Positions 8,709 through 18,152 of a stretch of DNA of 64,000 nucleotides are shown here, piece after piece. The DNA lies in NCBI GenBank assembly GCA_944393405.1, contig CALYAC010000001.1, forward strand, positions 1 to 64,000. The letters run 5' to 3'. The DNA is from an uncultured Clostridia bacterium (GTDB lineage: Bacteria; Bacillota_A; Clostridia; TANB77; CAG-508). Positions within the stretch are counted from its first letter, which is position 1, and each line of letters begins with the position of its first letter. Below the pieces are notes generated by a model. It had not been told where the DNA came from and made no database searches. It saw nothing but the letters and a program-made list of their open reading frames with translations. Position numbers and translations under genes: made by a program.

Positions 8709-8733
8709 TAACTTACTATATATAATTTACATA
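8701..8733. promoter_or_regulatory. Inverted repeat between divergent promoters (operator candidate)
   Basis: TATGTAAAT (8701-8709) and ATTTACATA (8725-8733) are perfect inverted arms. One arm overlaps the -35 of the minus-strand island, the other lies directly before the -35 of the plus-strand gene at 8806. The same core occurs at 7838-7873. Confidence 0.4.
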
Positions 8734-8734
8734 T

Positions 8735-8763
8735 TTGAGAAATTTACAAATTTATGTTAAAAT
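8735..8763 (+). promoter_or_regulatory. Sigma-A promoter of the 8806-9039 gene
   Basis: TTGAGA, 17-bp spacer, TAAAAT, diverging from the promoter at 8680-8708. Confidence 0.65.
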
Positions 8764-8805
8764 ATATAAAGCAGTATGCTAAATAAAAAAAGGAGGACGC
8801 TATTT

Positions 8806-9039
8806 ATGGCAACTAAGAGAACACCTGAAGAAATCGAAGAAAGAAGAAAAATCTTCGAAAGAAAGAAGGCAGACTTAAACAAGACATGCGATGTATGTCG
8901 AAAGAGAAGTGGGATGCCGACGATTGATCACTGCAACTATGGTTGTACGACAGGCAGAAAGCTTAGAATGCTTGAAGCTGAATATTCTGATGTGACTGGC
9001 TGGAGCCATGATCTTTGGAAAAGCGAGCGTACAAGCTAA
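8806..9039 (+). CDS. Small putative zinc-binding protein (77 aa)
   Basis: The N-terminal third is a charged helix rich in Glu, Arg and Lys. It is followed by a CxxC pair and, after a spacer, a CxxxC pair (TCDVC ... HCNYGC), which looks like a four-cysteine zinc ribbon, then a conserved-looking GRKLRMLEAEY and VTGWSHDLW tail. Start ATG 8806 is chosen because AGGAGG ends nine bases upstream; the in-frame ATG 8776 precedes the SD. The gene has its own promoter and terminator and higher GC than its neighbours, so it is the third single-gene island between fbp and uvrA. Small zinc ribbons of this sort are frequent in prophages, but no phage gene is nearby. Confidence 0.6.
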   Translation: MATKRTPEEIEERRKIFERKKADLNKTCDVCRKRSGMPTIDHCNYGCTTGRKLRMLEAEYSDVTGWSHDLWKSERTS

Positions 9040-9081
9040 AGCGTAATCAATCGGATGCAACTGTTGACCGTATTAGCGGAG

Positions 9082-9114
9082 TGGCCGGGAAGAGTTCCGG
9101 CTGCTTTCCATTTT
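9082..9114 (+). terminator. Probable terminator of the 8806-9039 gene
   Basis: GCCGGGAA pairs with TTCCGGC (one bulged G) followed by an interrupted T tract. Confidence 0.55.
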
Positions 9115-9128
9115 ATTAATGCAAACTA

Positions 9129-9157
9129 TTGTTTTTTTGCAATCTGTATAGTATAAT
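9129..9157 (+). promoter_or_regulatory. Sigma-A promoter of uvrA
   Basis: TTGTTT, 17-bp spacer, TATAAT, about 40 bases before ATG 9197. No LexA/DinR box is apparent. Confidence 0.6.
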
Positions 9158-9196
9158 ATTAATGCTTAAAAGAAAAAATATAGGGGGCATTTTTTT

Positions 9197-12028
9197 ATGA
9201 ATGATAAGATAGTTATAAAAGGTGCAAAAGAGCATAACTTAAAAAATATAAATATAGAAATACCAAGAGATAAATTAGTTGTTATAACAGGCTTGTCAGG
9301 ATCTGGAAAGTCATCTCTTGCTTTTGATACATTATATGCAGAAGGACAAAGAAGATATGTAGAGAGTCTATCAGCTTATGCAAGACAATTCTTAGGTCTA
9401 ATGGAAAAACCAGATGTTGAATCAATAGATGGTTTATCACCAGCTATTTCAATTGATCAAAAAACAACATCAAAAAACCCAAGATCAACGGTTGGAACTG
9501 TTACAGAAATTTATGATTATATTCGTTTGCTATATGCAAGAATAGGTGTGCCATATTGTCCAAAATGTGGTAAAAAGATTGAAAAGCAAACTATTGACCA
9601 AATCATAGATGCAATATTAGAGTTAGAAGAAGGTACAAAAATACAAGTATTAGCTCCTGTAATAAGAGGAAGAAAAGGTGAATTTACTAAACTTCTATCT
9701 GATTTTCAAAAGGAAGGTTTTGTAAGAGCAAGAATTGATGGAGATATGATAGAACTTTCTGATGATATACAAATAGATAGAAAGAAGAAACACAATGTAG
9801 AATTGATAGTAGATAGATTAGTTATAAAAGATGATATAAGAAGTAGATTAACAGAATCAGTAGAAATTGCATTAAAACATGCAAATAATATTGTAATTAT
9901 TGAGGATAGTACACATAAAAAAGAAATGTTATTTAGCCAAAATTATGCTTGCCCTGATTGTGGTATTAGTTTTGAAGAATTAACACCTAGAATGTTTTCA
10001 TTTAATAATCCTTTTGGAGCATGTCCAAGTTGTACAGGTATCGGATATTTGATGAAAATGGATGAAGATTTGATTATTCCTGATAAAAATAAAACTTTAT
10101 ATGATGGAGTAAAAGCATTTGGCTCAAGTGTAATGAAACGTGGTGACACTATGGCTAAAATGTATTTCGAAAGTGTTGCTAGACACTATGGTGTGAAAAT
10201 AAAAGATGTACCAATAAAGAAATTGCCACGAGAGTTTCTAGATAAAATTCTTTATGGAACTGGTGATGAAGAAATTGATTTTGAATATACATCTAGTGCT
10301 GGAACAAGGAGGTTTACTGCTCCTTTTGAAGGAGTGCTACCTACTTTAGAGAGACGACATAATGAAACAAAATCACAAGGAATGAGAACTTTTTATGAAA
10401 TGTATATGAGTGAATCGTCATGTCCAGAATGTCATGGAGCAAGATTAAAAAAGGAAAGTCTTTCTGTTAAAGTTGGAGACAAAAATATTAATGAATTAAC
10501 AGATATGCCAATAAATAAAATAAAAGAATATTTAAATTCACTAGTACTTAATAACAAAGATAGAATGATTGCTGATCAGATTTTTAAAGAATTAAATAAA
10601 AGATTACAATTTTTAATAGATGTTGGTTTAGAATATTTAACACTTTCAAGAAGTGCAGGAACATTATCAGGAGGAGAGGCACAGCGTATTCGTTTAGCAA
10701 CTCAAATAGGATCTGGACTTACTGGAGTACTATATATATTAGATGAACCAAGTATTGGACTTCATCAAAGAGATAATGATAAACTTTTGGCAACTTTAAA
10801 ACATTTAAGAGATTTAGGAAATACAGTATTAGTTGTTGAACATGATGAAGATACAATGTATGCAGCAGATCAAATAATAGATATAGGACCAGGAGCTGGT
10901 GTTCATGGCGGAAATGTAATGGCCCAGGGAACAGCAGAGGAAGTGAAACTTGTGCCAGATTCTATAACAGGACAATATTTAAGTGGAAGAAAGCAAATCT
11001 TAGTTCCTAAAAAAAGAAGAAAATCAAATGGAAAATCAATCGAAATTATAGGAGCTACAGAGCATAATTTAAAAAATATTAATGTGAAATTTCCTCTAGG
11101 ACAATTTATTTGTGTTACTGGAGTGTCTGGATCTGGAAAGAGTACACTTGTAAATGAAATATTATATAAAACAATTGCAAGAGATTTAAATGGTTCAAAT
11201 GAAAAACCAGGTAAATGTAAAGAGGTAAAAGGATTACAAAACATAGATAAAATAATAAACATAGACCAATCACCTATAGGAAGAACACCACGCTCAAACC
11301 CGGCAACATATACAGGAGTATTTGATGTCATTAGAGATTTATTTGCTGGAACTAATGAAGCAAAACTAAGGGGATATGATAAAGGAAGATTCAGTTTTAA
11401 TGTAACAGGAGGAAGATGTGAAGCTTGTAATGGTGACGGAATTATAAAAATCGAAATGCACTTTTTGCCAGATATATACGTACCATGTGAAGTATGTAAG
11501 GGAAAAAGATATAATAAAGAAACATTAGAAGTAAAATATAAAGGAAAAACAATATCAGATGTATTAGACATGACAGTAGAAGAAGCTTTAGAATTTTTTA
11601 AAAATTTACCAAGAATAAAAAATAAAATTCAAACATTATATGATGTAGGATTAGGTTATATAAAACTAGGTCAACCTTCTACTACATTATCAGGAGGAGA
11701 AGCACAACGTATTAAACTTGCAACAGAACTTTCTAAAAAAGCTACAGGCAAAACATTATATATTTTAGATGAACCAACTACTGGACTTCATATAGCAGAT
11801 GTTCACAGATTAATAGATATATTACAAAGATTAGTCGATACAGGAAATAGTATTATAGTAATAGAACACAATTTGGATTTAATAAAAACAGCAGATTACT
11901 TAATTGACTTAGGTCCAGAAGGTGGAGATGAAGGAGGAGAAATTGTAGCTGTCGGTTCTCCTGAACAAATTATAAAAAATGAAAAAAGTTATACAGGAAA
12001 ATTTTTAAAAAAATACTTAGAAAAATAA
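9197..12028 (+). CDS. uvrA: Excinuclease ABC subunit UvrA
   Basis: Damage-recognition ATPase of nucleotide excision repair, acting as a dimer with UvrB. The 943-residue protein has two ABC modules: GLSGSGKSS near residue 33 and GVSGSGKST in the second half, two LSGGEAQR signatures and two LDEP Walker B motifs. The three zinc modules are seen as CPKCG, CPDCG...CPSC and CEAC...CEVC. The start ATG 9197 follows AGGGGG. uvrB lies 4 kb upstream with fbp and three small gene islands between them, so an ancestral uvrB-uvrA neighbourhood may have been split. The gene is complete. Confidence 0.97.
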   Translation: MNDKIVIKGAKEHNLKNINIEIPRDKLVVITGLSGSGKSSLAFDTLYAEGQRRYVESLSAYARQFLGLMEKPDVESIDGLSPAISIDQKTTSKNPRSTVGTVTEIYDYIRLLYARIGVPYCPKCGKKIEKQTIDQIIDAILELEEGTKIQVLAPVIRGRKGEFTKLLSDFQKEGFVRARIDGDMIELSDDIQIDRKKKHNVELIVDRLVIKDDIRSRLTESVEIALKHANNIVIIEDSTHKKEMLFSQNYACPDCGISFEELTPRMFSFNNPFGACPSCTGIGYLMKMDEDLIIPDKNKTLYDGVKAFGSSVMKRGDTMAKMYFESVARHYGVKIKDVPIKKLPREFLDKILYGTGDEEIDFEYTSSAGTRRFTAPFEGVLPTLERRHNETKSQGMRTFYEMYMSESSCPECHGARLKKESLSVKVGDKNINELTDMPINKIKEYLNSLVLNNKDRMIADQIFKELNKRLQFLIDVGLEYLTLSRSAGTLSGGEAQRIRLATQIGSGLTGVLYILDEPSIGLHQRDNDKLLATLKHLRDLGNTVLVVEHDEDTMYAADQIIDIGPGAGVHGGNVMAQGTAEEVKLVPDSITGQYLSGRKQILVPKKRRKSNGKSIEIIGATEHNLKNINVKFPLGQFICVTGVSGSGKSTLVNEILYKTIARDLNGSNEKPGKCKEVKGLQNIDKIINIDQSPIGRTPRSNPATYTGVFDVIRDLFAGTNEAKLRGYDKGRFSFNVTGGRCEACNGDGIIKIEMHFLPDIYVPCEVCKGKRYNKETLEVKYKGKTISDVLDMTVEEALEFFKNLPRIKNKIQTLYDVGLGYIKLGQPSTTLSGGEAQRIKLATELSKKATGKTLYILDEPTTGLHIADVHRLIDILQRLVDTGNSIIVIEHNLDLIKTADYLIDLGPEGGDEGGEIVAVGSPEQIIKNEKSYTGKFLKKYLEK

Positions 12029-12067
12029 ATAAGATAGAGACCTATAAAAAGGAAAGGTAGAATTAAT

Positions 12068-12871
12068 TTGGAAATTAAAATTTTAACAGATTTTATTGCA
12101 CAAATGCCAAAAGACCTACCAAATATATTAACTAAAGTTAGATATTTATATATTGAACTTGGAAAGAGAAGTTTTTATGATAGAGAATATGAATATTTAA
12201 TGTTTGGAGAGGAAGAAAGTTTATCTCAATATTCAGATAAAACATATGAATATCCGAATATAATAATATGCACAACTTTAAATAAACAATTTTTACAATT
12301 ATTACAAATGGCCGGAATAGATGCTAAAATAATGTATGACGGAAAACATTCTTTTTTAATATTTAAAGATGAAAATGGACAAGAACATGTTACTGATTTA
12401 ACAAAAGATTTGAAAAATATACAATTTAAATGTAGTACATCATATTTTGCAAGAGGAACTGTTTCTAGTCAAGATTTAAGGAAAATAGATACTAGTCTAG
12501 GATATATAGATGAAAAAGGATATTCAAATGATTATTGGAAATTATTAAGAGATAGATTAAGTAAAAGTAATTTATCACAAAAACAAAAATTAGAATTAGC
12601 ATTAGATAGTTTACAAAATTTTGGAGATTTATCAAAATTAGGTATATCAGAACTATTTAGTTTATATCAAAAGTTTATATTATATTGTATTGATGATAAA
12701 CAGGATAGAGTATTTTATTCATATAAATTACTTAATAAACCAGAAGAATTTTATATAAAATTAATTGCTGATGGGAAGAAAGTAGAATATAAACTAAATA
12801 GAGATACTTTATTGTTTGAACAAGTAAAAGAAATTGAATATCCTGATGAAAAGAGTGTAAATGTTAAATAA
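12068..12871 (+). CDS. Transglutaminase-like protein (putative Cys-His-Asp hydrolase)
   Basis: A 267-residue soluble protein whose middle part has the order expected of the transglutaminase/papain-like fold: Cys68 followed by a helix (LNKQFLQLLQMAG), then strands with His94 in GKHSFLIF and Asp110 in VTDLT. I infer a cysteine protease, amidase or acyltransferase; the exact family is not recognised. There is no signal peptide, so it should act in the cytosol. The start is TTG 12068, preceded by GGAAAGG; no ATG fits. It is 40 bases after uvrA and may be read from the uvrA promoter. A terminator follows. Confidence 0.65.
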   Translation: MEIKILTDFIAQMPKDLPNILTKVRYLYIELGKRSFYDREYEYLMFGEEESLSQYSDKTYEYPNIIICTTLNKQFLQLLQMAGIDAKIMYDGKHSFLIFKDENGQEHVTDLTKDLKNIQFKCSTSYFARGTVSSQDLRKIDTSLGYIDEKGYSNDYWKLLRDRLSKSNLSQKQKLELALDSLQNFGDLSKLGISELFSLYQKFILYCIDDKQDRVFYSYKLLNKPEEFYIKLIADGKKVEYKLNRDTLLFEQVKEIEYPDEKSVNVK

Positions 12872-12896
12872 AATTAAGTAGTAATAAAATAAAAAA

Positions 12897-12950
12897 ATAA
12901 AAGAGTACAATTTTAAGTTTAGTTTATCTTAAAAATGTACTCTTTTATTT
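12897..12950 (+). terminator. Rho-independent terminator
   Basis: AAAAGAGTACA with AAG is mirrored by CTT and TGTACTCTTTT, with a T-rich end. It closes the uvrA transcript. Confidence 0.75.
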
Positions 12951-13024
12951 ACAATTTATAGTTATAAGTTTAATTTAAACTAGATTATATAAAATAATTC
13001 TTTTAAATAATTTGTATTCGTTTA

Positions 13025-13111
13025 TTATTGATTAGAATTGTTTGATGTTTTATCATTATTTTTGCTATTTCCTTTTTTACCGTTTTTCTTGTTATTAGAA
13101 TTTTCTGACAT
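13025..13111 (-). CDS. 28-residue Asn/Lys/Ser-rich protein, putative small spore protein
   Basis: A short reading frame with ATG at 13109-13111, a strong SD (GGAGGTG, 6-7 bases upstream) and stop TAA at 13025. The product is made almost only of Asn, Lys, Ser, Gly and Asp, with no hydrophobic core, as is usual for minor small acid-soluble spore proteins. The upstream element at 13137-13165 fits the forespore sigma-G consensus. I do not recognise a specific Ssp family, so the spore role is inferred from composition and promoter together. The frame is the main gene content of the 400-base gap between 12871 and 13278. Confidence 0.55.
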   Translation of the reverse strand: MSENSNNKKNGKKGNSKNNDKTSNNSNQ

Positions 13112-13136
13112 ATTGAAACACCTCCAATCTTAATTA

Positions 13137-13165
13137 AATTATGCACAAAAAAATAAATAATATAC
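13137..13165 (-). promoter_or_regulatory. Sigma-G-like promoter of the 28-residue gene
   Basis: Minus strand GTATA, 17-bp spacer, CATAATT. The Bacillus sigma-G consensus is GHATR, 17-18 bases, CATWHTA; only the last base differs. The -10 is 28 bases from the ATG, leaving a leader of about 20 bases. Confidence 0.45.
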
Positions 13166-13277
13166 AAAAAAATCTATTAACATATTTAAATTTTAGATTA
13201 AAAAGAAAAAAGTTTGTATTTTTTTTTCTTTGTGATATAATTTTGAAATGTAAATATTAAAAGAGGAGTTATTAAAA

Positions 13278-13967
13278 ATGAATAATATAGTTATAGGGAT
13301 AGAAGGACTAGTTGGCAGTGGAAAAACATCAATATGTAAAGAACTATTAAAGTATATTCCAAACAGTATAATATTACATGGAGGAAATTTATATAGGGCG
13401 ATTATTTATGCTTTAATGCATAACGGAAAAGCAATAGATGTTGGTAATTTAAAGGAAAATATAAAAAATATTGATATAAAACAACTTATGGACAAATTAA
13501 AAGTTGATTTAAGAATTGAAGATTCAGAATCGGTTATGTATGTTGATGGATTAAAGATTGATGATGAAAAATTGCAATCAAAAGATACATCACTTGCGGT
13601 TTCAATAGCAGGAAAAAATGCTGATAGTAGTCATATGTATGTTTTTGCTAAGAATTTGATAGATATGTATAAAGAAAAATATAATGTAATAGTATCAGGA
13701 AGAGATTTAATGAGAATTTATCCAAATTTAGATTATCACTTATTTATAACAGCTAGCTTAGATGAAAGAGTTAGAAGAAAAATGATACAATATGGTAAAG
13801 AGGCAAATATGAAAGAGATACGTGATAATATAGAAAAAAGGGATAAATTACAACAAGAGTCAGGATATTATGATATCTATAAAAATACAATAAAAATAGA
13901 TGTTACTGAATGTAAAGATGTTGAAGAGTCAACAAAAAAAGTTTTATCACATATTAAACTTAATTAA
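13278..13967 (+). CDS. Cytidylate kinase-like protein
   Basis: Nucleoside monophosphate kinase fold. P-loop GLVGSGKTS at residues 10-18, HGGNLYRAI for NMP binding, an IVSGRDL motif and a C-terminal R..KRD (ENIEKRDKLQQESGYYDIY) that corresponds to the lid and CMP-contacting residues of Cmk. The likely reaction is ATP-dependent phosphorylation of CMP or dCMP, in the cytosol. At 229 residues it has normal length. The similarity is to the (d)CMP kinase family as a whole; whether this is the housekeeping cmk or a paralogue cannot be decided here. SD AGAGGAG precedes ATG 13278. Confidence 0.75.
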   Translation: MNNIVIGIEGLVGSGKTSICKELLKYIPNSIILHGGNLYRAIIYALMHNGKAIDVGNLKENIKNIDIKQLMDKLKVDLRIEDSESVMYVDGLKIDDEKLQSKDTSLAVSIAGKNADSSHMYVFAKNLIDMYKEKYNVIVSGRDLMRIYPNLDYHLFITASLDERVRRKMIQYGKEANMKEIRDNIEKRDKLQQESGYYDIYKNTIKIDVTECKDVEESTKKVLSHIKLN

Positions 13968-14027
13968 ATAAAATATATATGTATAATATTTAGAATATAT
14001 AAAATAATAAAAAGGAGATCTTTATAT

Positions 14028-15425
14028 ATGGAAAACAAAAAATTAAAAGCATTTGAAAACAATATTAAAGGAAAAAGAGTAGCAGTTATTGGACTTGGAG
14101 TTAGCAATACACCTTTAATTGATTATTTATATAATTTAATGGCAAAAGTAACAGTTTTTGACGAAAGAGATTTAGATAAATTAGATGAAAATATAGTTAA
14201 AAAAATAAATGAATATAATTTTGAATTAGTAACAGGAAAAAATGCATTACATTTTTTAAGAGGATTTAATGTAATATTTAGATCCCCAAGTTGTTTGCCA
14301 ACCACGTTACAATTACAATCTGAACAAAAAAGAGGAGCAATTGTAACATCAGAAATTGAAATGTTAATGAATACATGCCCTTGTAAAATTATTGGAGTTA
14401 CAGGAAGTGATGGGAAAACAACTACAACAACTTTAATATATGAGATTCTTAAAGAGGGTGGATACAATTGTCACTTAGGTGGTAATATTGGAACACCACT
14501 ATTTACAGAAGTAAAAAACTTTAAAGAAGATGATATAGTAGTTTTAGAATTAAGTAGTTTTCAATTAATGGGAATGGAGATAAGCCCTGATATTTCAGTA
14601 ATAACAAATATTTCTCCAAATCATCTTGATAAGCATAGTTCATATGAAGAATATATTGAAGCTAAAAAGAATATATTTGAATTTCAAGATAGCGACGGAA
14701 AAGTTGTTTTAAATTATGATAACGAAATAACTAACAAGCTTTCAAAAGAAGCTGAAAGTAAAGTAGAATTCTTTAGCAGTAAAGAAAAGTTAAATGATGG
14801 AGTTATATATGATGATGAAACTATCAAAATATGTAAAGATGGAGTAAGAAGACATGTTTTATCAACTAAGGATATTCATTTAAGAGGAGTACATAATTAT
14901 GAAAATATTTGTGCTGCAATTGCTGCAACATCTGATTTAGTAGACGTTGATACTCAAGTAAAAGCAATTAAAAAATTTACAGGAGTAGAACATAGGCTAG
15001 AATTTGTAAGAGAATTAGATGGAGTAAAATGGTATAATGATTCTATAGGAACAAGTCCTTCAAGAACAATCGCAGGTTTAAACTCATTTGATGAAAAGAT
15101 TGTATTAATAGCAGGAGGATATGATAAGAACTTAGATTATGAACCAATGGCAAAGCCAATACTTGAGAAAGTTTCTAAACTTGTTTTAATGGGAAAAACT
15201 GCAAAAAAAATATATGATGCAGTAACAAAAGAAATTGCAGGTACAGATATTGTTTTTCCAATGTATAAATGTAGTTCCTTAGAAGAAGCTGTAACAAGAG
15301 CAAGAAAAATAGCAACTAGTGGGGAAATTGTACTATTTTCACCTGCTAGCGCTAGTTTTGATATGTTTAAAAATTTTGCCGAAAGAGGAGAAATTTTTAA
15401 AGAATATGTAAATAATTTAAAATAG
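14028..15425 (+). CDS. murD: UDP-N-acetylmuramoylalanine--D-glutamate ligase MurD
   Basis: Mur ligase that adds D-Glu to UDP-MurNAc-L-Ala in cytosolic peptidoglycan precursor synthesis. The N-terminal Rossmann-like domain has VIGLGVSNTPLI. The ATP-binding motif GVTGSDGKTTTT lies near residue 125, followed by HLGGNIGTPL, the metal-binding ELSSFQL, NISPNHLDKH and the C-terminal GVEHRLEFV and YNDSIGTSPSRT motifs. The 465 residues match the family. SD AAGGAGA precedes ATG 14028. It stands apart from a classical dcw cluster. Confidence 0.95.
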   Translation: MENKKLKAFENNIKGKRVAVIGLGVSNTPLIDYLYNLMAKVTVFDERDLDKLDENIVKKINEYNFELVTGKNALHFLRGFNVIFRSPSCLPTTLQLQSEQKRGAIVTSEIEMLMNTCPCKIIGVTGSDGKTTTTTLIYEILKEGGYNCHLGGNIGTPLFTEVKNFKEDDIVVLELSSFQLMGMEISPDISVITNISPNHLDKHSSYEEYIEAKKNIFEFQDSDGKVVLNYDNEITNKLSKEAESKVEFFSSKEKLNDGVIYDDETIKICKDGVRRHVLSTKDIHLRGVHNYENICAAIAATSDLVDVDTQVKAIKKFTGVEHRLEFVRELDGVKWYNDSIGTSPSRTIAGLNSFDEKIVLIAGGYDKNLDYEPMAKPILEKVSKLVLMGKTAKKIYDAVTKEIAGTDIVFPMYKCSSLEEAVTRARKIATSGEIVLFSPASASFDMFKNFAERGEIFKEYVNNLK

Positions 15426-15489
15426 AATTAATGTATTCACATTTTTAATGATAATTAAATATTATATACAAAATTAAAGGAGGTATAAT

Positions 15490-16137
15490 ATGTATTATCA
15501 AAATTATGATGAATATATTAGAAGTATTTTAGGATATCCAGTTTTAACATCTACAAATAATCAATTTATGAACATGAATGCAAGTACATATAATTATGGA
15601 TATACAGAAAATAAGCCAATGTATAGTCAAGATATAATGAATTTATATCCTGAAATATATAAGATTATAAATCCTATGGTATGTAAAATATGTGAATCAA
15701 ATACTAAGCCAATTACAAAAGAACTAGTAGAACAAATGACTGATGAAATTTATTTAAATATTGAGACAGATAATACTTTTGCAGATATGAACATAGTAAA
15801 TGTTAGAGTAAATTCTGAAAATAACAATAAAGATAAAAATGATACAAAAGTAGGAAATTTAAATAATAGCAGAAAAAACCAAATTAGTTATAAATCAGAA
15901 AAAAGAAATGATAATATAAAAGAAAAAGATATTAGCTCTTTAAATAATGGTAATAGAATAGAAGAAGGTGCGCGCAGTACACATAAAAATCCAATATTAC
16001 GTGATTTAATAAAAATTTTAATATTAAATCAACTTTTATTTGGAAATTCTAGACACAGATATCATTTAAATCAAGGCTTTAACCAATTTACAAGAAATCC
16101 AGCTAATTCAGAAAATAGAGTGTATTATAATTATTAA
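15490..16137 (+). CDS. Uncharacterised Tyr/Asn-rich protein (215 aa)
   Basis: I do not recognise the family. The first 50 residues are rich in Tyr and Asn, and the next 50 form a helical segment (YPEIYKIINPMVCKICESN ... ELVEQMTDEIYLNI). They are followed by a long Asn/Lys/Ser linker and a C-terminal helix (LRDLIKILILNQLLF) before a basic, aromatic tail. The layout of a low-complexity middle between two ordered ends resembles spore-surface or coat-associated proteins, which is an inference only. SD AAAGGAGG precedes ATG 15490 and a terminator follows at 16209. Confidence 0.6.
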   Translation: MYYQNYDEYIRSILGYPVLTSTNNQFMNMNASTYNYGYTENKPMYSQDIMNLYPEIYKIINPMVCKICESNTKPITKELVEQMTDEIYLNIETDNTFADMNIVNVRVNSENNNKDKNDTKVGNLNNSRKNQISYKSEKRNDNIKEKDISSLNNGNRIEEGARSTHKNPILRDLIKILILNQLLFGNSRHRYHLNQGFNQFTRNPANSENRVYYNY

Positions 16138-16208
16138 ATGATATACAGATAAATTTAAAAATAAAATTAAAATAAAATTAAAATAAAACGAAATTGGAAG
16201 ATTTTTCT

Positions 16209-16248
16209 AAGATATGTAATTTTAAATTGCATATCTTTATTTTTTTTA
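16209..16248 (+). terminator. Rho-independent terminator
   Basis: AAGATATG and CATATCTT form the stem (with further A-T pairs inside) before a long T run. Confidence 0.75.
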
Positions 16249-16342
16249 CAGATAATAATATTGAAAATGATTTTTTAATTTAACATTTTATAAATTATTA
16301 TTTTATCATTTTCAAAAACTAAAGTTGATTTTGGAGGTTTGT

Positions 16343-16780
16343 ATGAAAGTTAGGGATTGTATGTGTAATGAAGTCATTTATGTTAGACCAGAGTGTTCTA
16401 CAGAGGAATGTGCAAAATTAATGAATGAAAATCATATTGGATGTATTCCTGTTTGTGATAATACTAATAAAGTTGTAGGTATTATAACTGATAGGGATAT
16501 TTTATTAAGAACAATAGGTTGCGGAAAAGAAATAAATAATACAAAAATAAGTGATGTCATGACATGTAATGTTGCTTGTTGTACTCCAGAAACAGACATA
16601 AAAGATGCTGAAAAAATAATGAAGGAAAATCAAGTAAGAAGAATACCTGTAATGGAAAATAATAAAGTAGTAGGAATTTTAACATTAGGTGACTTGGCTA
16701 AAAATAACAATATAACAGAATTAGAAAAAAGTAGAATATTAGAAGATATTTGTAGTTGTAATAAAAAGAATGCAGAATAA
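16343..16780 (+). CDS. CBS-domain protein
   Basis: A 145-residue protein made of two CBS repeats (VRDCMCNEVIYV... and ISDVMTCNVACC...), each with the typical G(C/R)IPV and VVGI(I/L)T strands; such pairs bind adenosyl nucleotides and act as energy or redox sensors. It is unusually rich in cysteine (CMC, ACC, ICSCN), which could allow metal or thiol sensing. I place the start at ATG 16343 because GGAGG at 16332-16336 precedes it; the longer frame from 16325 would include the SD. It appears to be a single-gene unit flanked by terminators. Confidence 0.85.
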   Translation: MKVRDCMCNEVIYVRPECSTEECAKLMNENHIGCIPVCDNTNKVVGIITDRDILLRTIGCGKEINNTKISDVMTCNVACCTPETDIKDAEKIMKENQVRRIPVMENNKVVGILTLGDLAKNNNITELEKSRILEDICSCNKKNAE

Positions 16781-16821
16781 TTAAAATAGACACTAAATAA
16801 TTAAATTAAGTAGTAAATAAG

Positions 16822-16864
16822 AAAGTAAAGAAAACTCAACTTAAATAAAAGTTTTCTTTACTTA
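16822..16864. terminator. Probable hairpin terminator
   Basis: AAGTAAAGAAAACT and AGTTTTCTTTACTT form a 14-bp stem after the CBS gene; the T tract on the plus strand is weak. Confidence 0.5.
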
Positions 16865-16992
16865 AATTTTAAAAAAATAAAAAACAAAATATGTTTTTAA
16901 ATATATTACATATTTTTAGAATGAGTGAATAAAAAAGTTTTTTATGAATACAATAATTTAAAGGACAAGTTAAAAAAAGGTGATTATTACAT

Positions 16993-18087
16993 ATGGTTAT
17001 AGATATGAATTATTGGAATAAGGTAATAAAAAACATAGTTATTTTAATTTTTAGTATAGTTATTGTATATTTATTTTTTAAATTAGCTGTATTTTTTATG
17101 CCTTTTTTAATAGCATTTATAATTTCGATAATGATAGAACCAATAATTAGATTCATAATGAAAAAAACGAAGCTTACCAGAAGAGTAAGCTCGGTTATTG
17201 TGTTTATTTTAGCTATAGCAATAATTTGCGGGATTTTGTTTTGGACTGTAACTACTCTCATAACAGAAGCTAGTAATTTACTTGAAAATTTAAATTCATA
17301 TATAGATACTGGTTATAATTTTTTTCAAAAAATAGTATCAAATATTGATTTAAGTAAATTTAATATTCCAGATGAAGTTATGAATATAATTCAAAGCTCT
17401 GGATTAGAAGTTATTGAAACTATAACTAATTGGGCAAACAAAGCTTTAACAAAAGTAATTGATTTTATTACATCAGTTCCAACATTAGGAGTCTATACTG
17501 GAATTACATTAATTGCTTTATATTTTATGTGTGTAGATAAAATATATATGATAGATCAACTTGAACATCATTTACCAGAAACATGGGTTAAGAGAATAGG
17601 AGTACATTTAAAATCATTAATAAAATCTCTTGGGGGATATTTAAAAGCAGAACTTATTTTAGTTATTATTTCTTTTGTAATTTCTTTAATAGGCTTATAT
17701 ATTTTTTATTTTATAGGATGGAATGTGCAATTCCCATTAATTATTGCTCTAGGAATAGCTTTTGTTGATGCTCTTCCGATTTTTGGCTCTGGAACTATTA
17801 TGATACCATGGGCTGGAATTTTAGCTTTTACAGGAGATATAAAACTTGCTATAGGTATTTTTATTCTATGGTGTATTATGAGTGTTGTAAGGCAAATAAT
17901 AGAACCTAAAATAATAAGTGGACAAATTGGAATACATCCGATATTTACATTGATTGCTATGTACACAGGTTTTAAATTTATCGGAGTTTGGGGATTACTA
18001 ATAGGACCAATAATACTCATAATATTAAAAAACATATATGGTACAATTATTGATAAAGGTGTAATAAAATCGATTTTAGAAAGATAA
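16993..18087 (+). CDS. ytvI: AI-2E family membrane protein, probable sporulation protein YtvI
   Basis: A 364-residue polytopic membrane protein of the AI-2E/PerM exporter superfamily. It has paired N-terminal helices, a central extracytoplasmic segment with amphipathic helices (about residues 90-150), and C-terminal helices with DALPIFGSGTIMIPW, RQIIEPKIISGQIGIHP and GVWGLLIGP. These C-terminal motifs and the length fit YtvI of spore-formers, an integral membrane protein implicated in sporulation. The SD GGTGATT gives ATG 16993; an ATG four codons later is also possible. It sits alone between terminators. Confidence 0.8.
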   Translation: MVIDMNYWNKVIKNIVILIFSIVIVYLFFKLAVFFMPFLIAFIISIMIEPIIRFIMKKTKLTRRVSSVIVFILAIAIICGILFWTVTTLITEASNLLENLNSYIDTGYNFFQKIVSNIDLSKFNIPDEVMNIIQSSGLEVIETITNWANKALTKVIDFITSVPTLGVYTGITLIALYFMCVDKIYMIDQLEHHLPETWVKRIGVHLKSLIKSLGGYLKAELILVIISFVISLIGLYIFYFIGWNVQFPLIIALGIAFVDALPIFGSGTIMIPWAGILAFTGDIKLAIGIFILWCIMSVVRQIIEPKIISGQIGIHPIFTLIAMYTGFKFIGVWGLLIGPIILIILKNIYGTIIDKGVIKSILER

Positions 18088-18121
18088 TATTTATTTTAAA
18101 TTAATTGTATTTAAAGTAAAT

Positions 18122-18152
18122 AAAGATGTACTAATTTTTAAGTACATCTTTT
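18122..18152. terminator. Bidirectional terminator
   Basis: AAGATGTACT and AGTACATCTT form a 10-bp stem between the convergent genes ending at 18087 and 18151, with T runs on both strands. Confidence 0.8.

Noticed and set aside
10903..11571. A 222-codon open frame on the minus strand inside uvrA
   Set aside because: It lies fully within the well-conserved uvrA coding region, has no SD, and its composition is that of an antisense shadow.
16150..16192. Repeated AAAATTAAAATAAAATT
   Set aside because: Simple-sequence drift in an AT-rich intergenic gap; no structure or promoter tied to it.
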